DNA from: Hippophae tibetana | Lineage: Eukaryota; Streptophyta; Magnoliopsida; Rosales; Elaeagnaceae | Length of the DNA stretch: 64,000 nt | Direction: 5' to 3' | Assembly: GCA_037013495.1 (NCBI GenBank) | Contig: CM072808.1 | Coordinates: forward strand, 46,238,068-46,302,067 | Shown here: positions 10,427 to 21,490 of the stretch, piece after piece | Layout of the letters: every line of letters begins with the position of its first letter | Position numbering within the stretch: position 1 is the first letter of the stretch | The notes under the pieces: model-generated | What the model saw: the letters and a program-made list of their open reading frames with translations, nothing else | Databases searched by the model: none | Told to the model about the DNA's origin: nothing | Translations under genes and position numbers: made by a program

Positions 10427-11854
10427 CTTTCACTGCAACAAATTTGAATAAACATACACAAGATAATATCACTACTAATAGCAGAGTGAAAGTTCATGAG
10501 CTATGATGAAAATCTACCTGGTTTTAATGATTAAAACATTTTATCCAGCTTTTGAATTTTTACTTGCAGCCCCTTTTGCAAATCCCATTGGAAATATGCT
10601 TCCATCAAGCTTACGAACTACTGTAAAAATGACTTAGCATACCGGATTTCTTCCATTCTGAGGCCAACATAGGCCTGTCAATCTGACAAATCATATGCAG
10701 TAGGCCATTCTCATTTCTTTGTACCATGTAGCAACACATAAGGAAATCAGAATCAGAACATCGGAAAATCAAATGCAAAAAAAAGTTGAGCATTAAAATT
10801 GATCAGATTTAACTCGATATATGCATGGATAATTATAGTATCTAATTAGTAGAAAGTTTGAAGCATTTTTTCCCAATTCATATCATTTTATATAAGATAG
10901 TCTCTTTTATGGGTACATACTTGACTGGAATGCCATTGAAGTGCCCATCAAGTATGTGTCCCAGAAAGTATCCATATCTATACAAAAATTAACGTGACAT
11001 CAAAATTTTAAAAATTTATATTATGTGACATAACTATCATCCATATATATGTAGGAATTGACATAATTTGGAAATACAAAACCCGCAACCATCGTGCCAG
11101 CAATTGAAAGGTTGTCAGTGGTACTGAAGTATGTTCAAGATCAATCCTTGGTGCTGTGGCAACAGATAAAAGATGCAGAGACATTTTCATTGATGTTCTG
11201 CTTGTCATTGATGATGGTCTTTCGATTTATGGCTGTAACAACCTCTGGAGGTGGAGGCCTCTATATTTTTCATTGGGATGTGTATGTCTTTTGGAGTCAA
11301 CAACAAATTCAAACTTGCACCAGCTTACCTGTGACAATTTTACAAACAAGTTGTTTCTGGTTAGATTGGATACAAGAAAACTAAAACTTTCATAAACATT
11401 ATTTAAATAATGCAAGACTCCAAGACTTGGAATCCTTACCTGCTGGGAAGTTGGGCAGCTATAAAATTTTGAAATTGCTAACCAAGAAGGTCCGCGTATC
11501 TTCCTTTTAACAAGAAAAAGTTCCAAAGCACTGCATATCAAGATAAGACAAGTTTTTTTTTTTTAAATAAGCTTGCCAGAAGTAGTACCACCCATGAAAG
11601 GATAAAGTAACCTAATTGTGTAAAATCTACACTTAACAGAACCACTTTGAGATGATTATGGCCTTTGCAAGAAAGTTGATTGATCATACCAAAATTGGTC
11701 TTAACTTTAATTTAAGCAAACTCCTTTCAATATCAATGAAACAAATTGTGCTCAAAAACAAAAACACCCTTGTTACTTGATAGGATACCAGAAGATCCCA
11801 CAGTGAGAAGCGTATGGCTGAATTGCAAATGTTGGTTCAATTCCCATCTTTTGA

Positions 11855-12112
11855 TTAAAAATGTCTACTTTGCAGCAATGCAAGAACGGGCTGTTTAAAA
11901 ATAAGCATGAAGTGGATTGGTATTCGGTGCATGGGCAACATGTCCAAAAAACTGTAATAGTGTGGCACTCTCGGTAGCTGATTTTGCTTCACATGCTCAT
12001 GAAGCATTAAATGGCTTGAGGAATTCCCATTTTTTGTTTCTGATCGTGTTAACAGACATGCCGCTTGTGGCATCTTCCTAGTATTAGAAACTTTGATGTA
12101 TTGTTTGATTTA
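11855..12112. other. intronic filler of the POLA1 fragment, unassigned
   Basis: A 72-codon minus-strand frame at 11855-12073 shows some coding-like runs in alternative frames but no match I recognise. It lies within the presumed intron between POLA1 remnants at 11530 and 13259. Confidence 0.3.
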
Positions 12113-12949
12113 GGTAGCGTTTGGTTTGTGGAATGGAAATAAAACAATTTTGTTTGGTTTGATCACTGAAATTAAATTCGAAATCAATATTACAATGTTT
12201 GATTTGTCACTGGAATAGAATGAAAAAAAAATGTAAATTACCTTAATATCCCTAAATTCAATAAAGTTCAAATAATATCATTTAATTCTTATTTTTTCGT
12301 CAGATAAAATACATTATTGAAATTATTATTTTCTAAATAATTATTACTTAATTAAAAAGAAATATATTATTAAAATTATTATTTTTCTAAATAGGGTTTA
12401 GGGTTATATTTGTGGGTTAAGGTTTAGGGTTAAAATTATTATTTTTCTAAAAAGGATTTAGGGTTTTAGAATTTGGGATTTTGGATTTAGGGTTTAGGGT
12501 TTAGGATTTGGAATTTGAGGTTTAGGGTTTAAGGTTTAGGGATTTGAGGTTTAGGGTTTAGGGTTTTGGGATTTAGGTTTTAGGGTTTAGGGTTTTAGGT
12601 TTTGGGATTTAGGTTTTAGGGTTTAGGGATTTGGGATTTGAGGTTTAGGGTTTTAGGATTTGGGATTTGAGATTTAGGGTTTTAGGATTTGGATTTAGGA
12701 TTTTAGGATTTAGGGTTTTGGGTTTTTGGTTTGGAGGTTTGGGATTTGAGTTTTGGGTTATATTTGGAGTGAGGGTAAAATTGGAAAAAATAAATAAATA
12801 AGAATAGAATCATGATTCCTAAAAGCGGAGAAGGAATTGTGATTACTTCTCCTCTAGTAATCGATTTCATTACATCCTCCCATTCTGTCCAACAAAACAC
12901 ACAAAATGGAAGGAATGTTATTTTCTATTCCCTTAAACCAAACATCACC
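12113..12949 (+). mobile_element. MITE-like element with internal telomere-like array, copy A
   Basis: The termini are imperfect inverted repeats of about 28 bp: GGTAGCGTTTGGTTTGTGGA at the left, and the reverse complement of the right end reads GGTGATGTTTGGTTTAAGGG. TTA precedes the left end. The GTTTGGTT terminus and TTA recall PIF/Harbinger (Tourist) MITEs, but a clean target duplication on both sides was not found. Copy B at 38201-39015 matches it in reverse orientation at the ends, in the AT-rich inner flanks and around an AATCATGATT core. No transposase is encoded, so it would be non-autonomous. Confidence 0.75.
12396..12770 (+). repeat. degenerate interstitial telomere-like repeat (TTTAGGG)
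   Basis: About 375 bp of seven-base and near-seven-base units: TTTAGGG mixed with TTTAGGA, TTTGGGA and TTTGAGG. The G-rich strand is plus. It lies wholly inside the MITE-like copy A and is too degenerate for a telomere end. Confidence 0.93.
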
Positions 12950-13668
12950 AACTTAATGAAATTATGTTTTTATTTTATAAAAAAAAAATCATGAAGGTTG
13001 GTCCACCAAGAAAATAGTATCACTCATTTTTTGTTTGGTTGAATTGTGTATGTCTCAAATTAATCTCAAGAAAAATAGAATTATAAACTTAGCACCCAAA
13101 ACCCAATAATTCATAAGATCTTGACAGCTATGAAGGAAACAATCAACTTGCTACCCCCTTCAAAAAAAAACAAAAAGTGATGAACCTAGTGAAAACAAAG
13201 CAGAATAATACAAGAGACAGTGGACATAAACACTGGCTTTATGCTTATCCACTTGTACCTGCTATGTGTTCCTTGCAAAGCACATAAAGTTTCTCCTTTA
13301 AGATCTGCTGGAAGTGGCAGGTTCTGTGAAAGGAACCAATATCAAGCAATGAAAAATGAAACCCCATAAAAGTTCTAGTACTAAAAAATATATTATATTC
13401 TCAAGGCTCACAGGTAGTATAGTCAAGGCCCTCAAGTAGCTTTATGACTAGGAACTTCAGAAACTCCGTATCTTTAAGAGAAGAAGCATGCATACAATAC
13501 ATTATTAAAATTTGAAAATCAGAAAAACTATGTTACTCAAATGCTCTAAACCAACTTCGTGCTTTAAATTGCTCCACACAGCAAGTCACATACCTTGAAT
13601 GAATAACTGATCTTGAGTGCATAATTCATGCCCCTTGGTACATCAAATCTCTCAAATGCATGTTTTCT

Positions 13669-14979
13669 CTTTGAATACAGAACACACCAAATTAGTTAAT
13701 TTGCAAACCTCAACAACCTTCATGCTATATCTTGAAATGTTTAGATCTAACTAGTGTTGTGTCACATCATTATTTAATCATCAAGCCATACCCTACAAAC
13801 AAGAAAATCAAAACAACGAGAGCCACCATAAGAAATAAAAAAAAACGTAAAATATGTAACTTTTATATACCCACTCCTAACTTATAATCTATATTGTCTT
13901 TTATATTTAAGAAATGTAAATTGCAAGAATATAGATAGAAAAATTACCTATACATTTGAGGTGTTATGATTTGATGTGAAAAACAAGGTGCAACAAACAT
14001 CAATTTGAAATAATTATGCTCAAAACAAAATACTAATAATTAAAATAAAATAAATAAACATAAAAAACTAATTAAATAAAATTATATAAAAGAAAAATTA
14101 CTTACAATGATGGACTTTTTCCCATTTAAGACTAAAATCTATTGTCTTTTAGTAAGACGTTATACATAAAATTCCAACAAATTAAAGATCTAATGTCTCC
14201 ATATCATTGAATTTTATATGTTTTTCGTTTAACTCAATCAGTCTTTAATTGAAGCCTCGATAAGTCCAACTGTTTGAGTTGTCTTTACTAACTTGAAAAA
14301 AAAACATTCAAATTATCCACTAAGGTTGACTTGCTAGGATGATTTCGTTGTTGCTGGTGGTGGAATTGTTGGCCCTGTTGGTTTGAATTATGGGCAAATT
14401 AAGGGTTGTTCTAACTTCGTGAGAAATTAGGATGATTTTTTCACCAAAAATATGTTATAAAATGATTCTTTCACCAAAAATATGTAATAAATATGTTTCA
14501 ATCAGTTTTCTTTATTTTAATATTTATATATTAAAATACTTGTAAAACATTACAACATATCCATGAGATAGATTTGTCTAAAATATAATAGAATAAAACA
14601 AATACAAATCCATTTTATTAATTAAATGACATTAAAATATTATATATTTAGTGTTTTTAAGCACTCATCAATCATTTACTACTTTTCAACTACCATGAAC
14701 AGATGGTCACCTTTACTAAGTAACATAACTCGGCCAAGGTACCAAGTTTAACATCCTTTGAGTTTTCAACTATGTGATCTATCGTCAACTCCACCTCAAA
14801 GTATTCTTCAATAACCTCCCAAATCAAATACATTAATTATGAAGCTTTATTAACATCCACCAACCCAATAACTCATCATACCATTGAATCAAATACAACC
14901 ATAAAGTTTAAAACCACACAACTAACATATCAAACTTCACACAAACAAGTAAACATTCCTAAGAATTAACATTGAATCA
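13669..14979. other. AT-rich intergenic DNA, one coding-like stretch
   Basis: No gene assigned. A 45-codon minus-strand open stretch at 14690-14824 (contains IDHIVENSKDVKLGTLAEL) has protein-like composition, but I do not recognise it. The rest is low-complexity AT-rich sequence. Confidence 0.4.
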
Positions 14980-15480
14980 TCATCTAATCGAAGATGTACT
15001 ATGCAAATGCTTACAGTTTTCACACTGACGATTATCCGACCAATTTATAACACCACCTTTTAGTGATTTATACTCAACAAATAAGCTCTCATAGGGTGTA
15101 AAATGGTATGTACACCTCGAGTTCAAAACACATGTACCATAATTTCCACCATTTATCAAGATCGCAAGTGCTTCAACATACTCACAACTTGTCTCCACAT
15201 CCCTTACTAAAGTTTTTCTAATGCTCAATCGCATGTAACTTGATAATGTTTTTAACAATGATAACACCTCATATTCCTATTTGATTCTTGCAACTTAAAT
15301 CGAGAATGAATCTTATCATTCAACTCTTTATTTTTATTACCTTTTTGACAATGGGTGAACTTTTCATTTTTGACTCTAAAACTCGTGTTCTTAGATGAAA
15401 GTTTAAATATATTTTATCTTTTTCATACCTAAGTCTCGTCTTCACTTCATGATATGACCACATTGGATTATCTAACAAAA
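14980..15480 (-). pseudogene. decayed Ty1-copia gag-protease remnant
   Basis: The 95-codon frame at 14980-15267 ends with CVLNSRCTYHFTPYESLF and EYKSLKGGVI, resembling the copia protease start (WVLDSGCxxHM-P type) in which the catalytic D-S-G is no longer intact. Further upstream on the minus strand (15270-15480) fragments resemble the copia gag C-terminus in shifting frames. No LTRs were identified. It is much older than the element at 5485. Confidence 0.6.
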
Positions 15481-17085
15481 ATGAGTGAGATTATAATCAC
15501 TAAAATCCTTTCAAATATTTGATAAATCATTTAAGATTCTTTAAAACTGTTACAAGTTAAGATTCACCCACAATTATATTAAGAGAAAAAAAAACCAACA
15601 TTCTTAAAAAAATTTATTTAATTAGTCTAAAATTACTAATAAATTAATAATTACTTTTTTTTCTTTATTTTATAAATTGACTCATTTTAAAATATTTTGA
15701 AATAATTTTAATTTTATTTATTTTCCTTTATATTTTCTTTATTTTTCTTAAACCAATTGTTGCTTATTAAAAAAAAAACTAACTATTATTTATGAAGAGT
15801 AAGTAGCTAATAATTTTATTAATATTTTTGGGATTGGATTTACATCATTATTCAAACTAATGAGATTATTCTAATAAAATTAAATTTTATTATTTAATAA
15901 TTAGTTAAATTCTAATACATAACATAAATGATAAGTATATTAATAAATGTCCAATTAATTTTTAATATATCAAATCATGAATAGTTTTATGTATTTTTTA
16001 TGGTAAAAATATACATTTAAACTTTGTTTATCATTATCAATAAATGTATATAGAATTATACAAACAATTATCTCTAAATTCTTGATATTATGTTCAAACT
16101 TTCAAAAAACCAACTTTTTAATTTTAATTTTTCAAAAACTTTTTTTATTCAATTTATTAATCTTTTTCTTATTATAATTATTATAGATTTTATCATTTGC
16201 TTATAATTACTTTCAAATAAGATATTTTTAAAGCAATAAAAAGTTTAAAATCCTTGTTTTTAAAGTCATTCTTTCAACATTTTTTTGTTAGTAACTTGAG
16301 TATTTATGTTTTTTTGTTCTACTATAATTTTTCACGTGAGTATTGAAATTTTTTTTATTGATAATTTTTCTTGCTATGCAATTGATACATGTTACCAAGT
16401 TATAATTGAAATGCACGGATGAAGTTAAAATCACTGGAATTTCGATCATAAAATTTTACAATCTCAGGACCCTGACTATATTTTGATGTATAAATATATT
16501 AGCGTGATATATTTAAAATGTTCAATAACTCAATAACTTAATCAGTGCTATTTAATTGAATTTATAATCATCTATTAAGTTATAAATTTTATTTTTATTT
16601 ATAAATATTTGTGATACTTTCTTAAAAATTTTAAATTATACTTCGGACATTTTATTATTAACAAAAATAAATAAATAAAAGAATATTCGAATTTTCGGAA
16701 AAATATACTAAAAAATCCAAGATAAAATCTGTTTGTTTCGATATTATCTTACAAGCATAACTTCAGATTTAAAAAAAAAAAAATTATCTTAACAGAAGAC
16801 TCCACATAATAATCTTTACTTTTGGATCATAAACGTATTTTTTATGTTTTTAACTTTCCTTTCCTTTCCATTCACCTTTCCATCATCAAATTCAGAACTC
16901 TGAAAGCCGATTCCATCCAAAATAGAAGACCCGTGTTATGAAATTAACCAGCAGTCTCTTTCTATCAATTACCCTTCAAAATTCACTCTTCCTCTGACTT
17001 TTTTACATATTTTTTTTTATCAGAAAAAAAATTGAAACTTTGACTGAGCATCGAGTTATTATTTGTTATTTATTTATTATTTCAA
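15481..17085. other. AT-rich intergenic DNA and 5' flank of the Spinster-like gene
   Basis: No coding sequence seen. About the last 200 bp are richer in C and T runs and probably include the 5' UTR of the gene at 17086; no convincing TATA box was fixed. Confidence 0.5.
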
Positions 17086-20000
17086 ATGGGCATAGAGGAA
17101 AAAGCAGACCCATCTCCTGTCGACCAGGCCAAGGTCACTGCGGATCAAACAACCATGGCTAGTGTTTCTACCGAAGCCCCGGCTCCTTCCTGGTTCACTC
17201 CTCTGAGGTACCCTCTCTTAATTTTTGGCTTTGTTACTACTTTTATTGCAGAGATTTAGGGGAAAAAGAAGGAAGCTTTCGGGTCTTTGGGTGATTATGT
17301 TGTCTGGGTTTGAAGAAAATAGGTGAGAATTTTAAATTTATTGTAGTGTAGCGCTTTGCTTAGCTATGCTCTGTTCATGGAGGATGGAAATTTTGTTAGG
17401 AAATTAGGGTGGCTGAGCTGAAAAGTTCGTTTGTTCCCCCCTCATCGGGTTTAATTTTATTTTTTTATCAAAGCCAGCATTGTTTTTTTTAATTGGGGAG
17501 TTGGTTGGATGCTGCTGAGATTGTCATAATTTTAATGGAAATTACGTTTCAGAATTGGATGTTTGACGAATCTAGCTTTTGATGGGTTATTAATTCACTA
17601 AAAATATTATAAAGTTCTTTTAAGATGTAATGTGACTTATTTTCTTCAGTGAACTTTGAGTTTGCATTTACTGTGTTTTCTGGGTTTGGTAATTTAGGAT
17701 ACGCTTTAGAGTTAAAAAAAAATTGAAAATCATGAATTAAGCATAATGGTAGATCGATTTTTTCTGTGTTTGCAGGTTACTCATGGTCTTTTGTGTTATT
17801 AATGTAATAAATTATGTGGACCGAGGAGCAATTGCGAGCAATGGTGTGAATGGGACTCGTGGAACGTGTACCAAGGGTGGTACGTGCACATCTGGAAGCG
17901 GAATACAGTAAGAGTTTCTTTGAGGCCTTTTATGTATAATTTCATTCTGTACCACTTTGCTGGAATATGGGTTTCTTTTTTGTTTCCCATCTTAGGAATA
18001 TAGGTATTTATGTATTTATATGTTTGTTGAGATTATTATTTCGTGTCAAATAATGAGTTTAGCATTCCTACATATTTTAGTATTTTTGCAAGGAGGTAAA
18101 GAGTTTTTTGTTTTCCAAAAATATCTCGAGTCGGAAGTGGCACATGCTGTTACTTGATTGATGGGTTTGGAGATGAAAGTCCATACAGTTGATAGAGAGT
18201 TTGTCTTTATTCTTTTTGCTTAAACTCAACTTTACATATCTAACAGCTGCAACCCATCACTTGCAGCTTTTAAGCTTTTGAGCTGCTTGTACCATAGTGT
18301 GTTATACCTGTTTTGATCTCATTTACCCTCTTAATTTTCCATGTATTTCTAGTTAGAAAAAAATTCCATTAGACTTCTAGGCATGGGCCTCAATTTATTT
18401 TACAAATATAATAAAAGTTCCAGTTTTATAGCTGCTTCTATGGTTTTTGTTGTGATTCGATATTTAGGTCCTAATTCTCCCTTTTCAGGCACTTCCATTT
18501 TTATCTTTTGTGTTTCCTTGTAGTTTTTAATTTATTTCATGAAAACATTAAATTTCCTGGCTTATTTTACTTTCTTTTTTATCAGGGGGGAGTTTAACCT
18601 GGACAATTTTGAAGATGGAGTTCTATCATCCACTTTTATGGTTGGACTTCTTGTGGCTTCTCCAATATTTGCTACACTAGCAAAGAGGTAGCTTTTATTA
18701 TGTCTTATATTATTTTCCAACCATGACAATTAGTTCAGCTACATGGTTTAAGATAACTTACATCGATATTTTCATTGAAATCTGCAGTGTAAATCCATTC
18801 AGGCTTATTGGAGTTGGATTGTCTGTTTGGACTCTTGCAGTAGTTGGTTGTGGCTTTTCATTTAACTTTTGGTCCATTACAATTTGTCGGATGTGAGTGT
18901 CTTCTCATCTTTGTTTTGTTTTTTGTTTTTTTTTCTTTTCATTTTTTCATTTTTCGAGTAATTCAGCAAGAGATAATTGCTCAATATAACACAAATGGGA
19001 AAAATCTCCCCCCCCCCTCAAAAAAAAGCTCAATTTTCCCAAAATAACACCAATTGATAGATGGTTGCCAAATCTCTAAAATACCTTCCCTTCTGTCCAG
19101 CCTAGTCATGTTGACCAGTTAAATGACCTCCATTGATATACTGTTGACTAGATTTGATCAGGGTTGACTTCCCATTGGTTGGAGATGAAGTGGGCTTTAC
19201 CCTTTGTATTTTTTTCAGATGAGTATATCTAGATGAAATCTCACTTATGATGTTAATTAGCTAGGGCTCCATCTGGATGAAGGTTGGGCTTCATCTGAAA
19301 ACCAGATGAAGTGGGCTTCGTATGTTTGCTGTATTATTTTTGCATAAATGAAAATAGTTTGATTAATTTTTTTTTAATATTTCTGTTGTTATGGGCAGGC
19401 TAGTTGGTGTTGGTGAGGCTTCATTTATAAGTCTTGCGGCTCCTTTCATCGATGACAATGCCCCAGTTGCAAAGGTTTTGTTCTTCTCTCTGTCTGATCA
19501 TTCATGATAAATCTGTTAGATCTTTTATGATTTGTACTATTACAAATATTTTGTTGATCCAAATATATTAGTTAATTGGTTTATTTATTTGTTTACTCTA
19601 TGTTGGCTTGGAACACTAAAGTTAAAGTATTGAATGCATGGCATGATTTATGATAGATATCTTACAATTCATCCGGACTTGATGAGTTTAGTTTATTGTT
19701 TGTTGGCCATAAAACTCCTGTATTGCTTTAGCTTAGATTCAATTGGGTTGAAATTTACAAATCTTTCTCAGTGAAGAGGGAAAACCTTGGTATTTTTGTC
19801 TGATAGGAACAAATGTCACACTTTTATCTTTGATATCTGTTCTGATTTCTGAATTCCGTTATATAGCCCGATTTAATTTTATTTGTTGTGTTCTCTTGAA
19901 CCAGAAAACAGGGTGGCTTGCAGTATTCTACATGTGTATACCTTCAGGCTATGCACTTGGCTATGTTTATGGTGGATTGGTGAATTTCTATATCTATTTG

Positions 20001-21458
20001 CTATAAGATTTTAAGTCAAAAGATAAGTTGGCATGTCTAAAATTTCCCTTAGAAAATGTCTTTTCTATTATTGACCTATAATATCAGTTTGCAATATCTA
20101 TTATACTCCTTGAATATTCTAATCCCCATTAGGCTGTCTGTCCATATTTCAAGAGGGGAAAAATATGAGAAAATGAAAAGAAAAAACAAGAAAAAGACAA
20201 TTATTTATTCTAGTTGCTATAGATGTCAGTCACTCATTTCTTATACATAGGTTTTTGATGGAAATTTTTCTGATACATAGGTTGGAAGCCATTTCAGCTG
20301 GCGTTATGCCTTCTGGGGGGAGGCGATTTTGATGCTGCCATTTGCGGCTCTAGGTTTTATTATGAAGCCTTTGCAGATGAAAGGTGCACCTTTATTTCTC
20401 ATTGATGTTCTCTCTGTTTCTCTTTCACTTTTTTATGGATCCTCCTATTCTCTGCAAGCTCTAGTTGTGATTGACTAATGTTTGTTTACAGGTTTTGCTC
20501 CGACTGACTCAAAAAAAGCACTGACAGCTGTGGAGACAGCTTCTCATGATATCCAAGGTGAATCTAGTTTTATTTTTTATTTTTTTTATTTTGGTCTTTC
20601 TGTTTACTGCCATGCAGGATGACTTTTTATTACAATTGATTTTCATTCTGATTCTGATTGATTTTCATTACACATTAGTAAATTCACGACTGTATTGCAA
20701 GTGGTAGTTTTATAACTGTGTCTTAGTGGATAAATGTTGGCTTCACATTCTTGCTTATCTCCCATCTTTATAATGAAGGATTGTATAGAGTTCATGTTCT
20801 ACTTTCAGTATTTCTAGTATTTTATTGAATAAAATTGCTTGGTGAAAATCCACGTTTAAGTTTCAATTTGGTTCTTTCCAATAGAAGGAACCTTTGTAGT
20901 TAGAATATAACTATTAGTTCCATATATTCTGCTTCTAAAAACTCAACAATATGGAGTTAGTGGAATTATCTTCTTTGATATATCCTGCTTTAGGTTCTTT
21001 CTTATGTAAATCCTTTTGAATTTTTTGAAAGATGACACTTCATTTTCTTTTTTTTCCTCTTATCTCTTTCCTTTGGAAATCTACTCATGGAAAACTAAGC
21101 CCTATGGATTTTCTTCAATAAAGGAGGCTCTATTATGTAATTATGTTATGACCTCACTGGTGTATCTTATGCAAAGCAATGTGAATCATCAAATCGCTTT
21201 TTCTTACAATGTGATCATACTCATGGATTACTGGCTAAATTGTTGGAATTTCTAAATTGGTGTACAGATTCGGATGTTTCAAATCATAAAGGTGGTTCAT
21301 TGATGATGAATGAAGATCTTGAAGAAAAAAGATCACATATACATTCCAAGTGAGGCTTAATATTATCTATTGTTTTTATAATTGGATATTTTTTTTCCTT
21401 CTTTATCCTTAATCAAAGTCAAGGTTAATTATTCAGTCTGTAAGTTTATGCCAGCTTC

Positions 21459-21490
<32 letters not shown>

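Larger units (their letters stand above)
10545..13668 (-). pseudogene. POLA1: DNA polymerase alpha catalytic subunit, internal fragment, broken
   Basis: Read on the minus strand, five short exon remnants occur in the right order: 13594-13668 (RKHAFERFDVPRGMNYALK), 13259-13323 (LPLPADLKGETLCALQGTH), 11440-11530 (ALELFLVKRKIRGPSWLAIS), 11147-11328 (VSWCKFEFVVDSK, later EVVTAINRKTIINDKQN) and 10545-10682 (PMLASEWKKSGMLSHF, later VVRKLDG, FPMGFAKGAA). These match the segment of plant Pol alpha, the B-family replicative polymerase that works with primase, just before and into its exonuclease-like region. Several splice borders survive, so this is not a processed copy. Frameshifts interrupt the 11147-11328 exon at two or more points, and one extra T follows the SHF of the last exon. 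The rest of the gene is missing on both sides. A MITE-like element occupies the intron between the second and third remnants. Confidence 0.85.

Noticed and set aside
12396..12770. True telomere or recent telomere fusion
   Set aside because: The array is degenerate, only ~375 bp, and shares non-telomeric flanks with the copy at 38337-38760, so it belongs to a dispersed element.
14331..14420. Possible beta-1,3-glucanase start (hydrophobic leader followed in another frame by GLNYGQI)
   Set aside because: The match is only seven residues, needs a frameshift, and nothing downstream continues it; probably chance.
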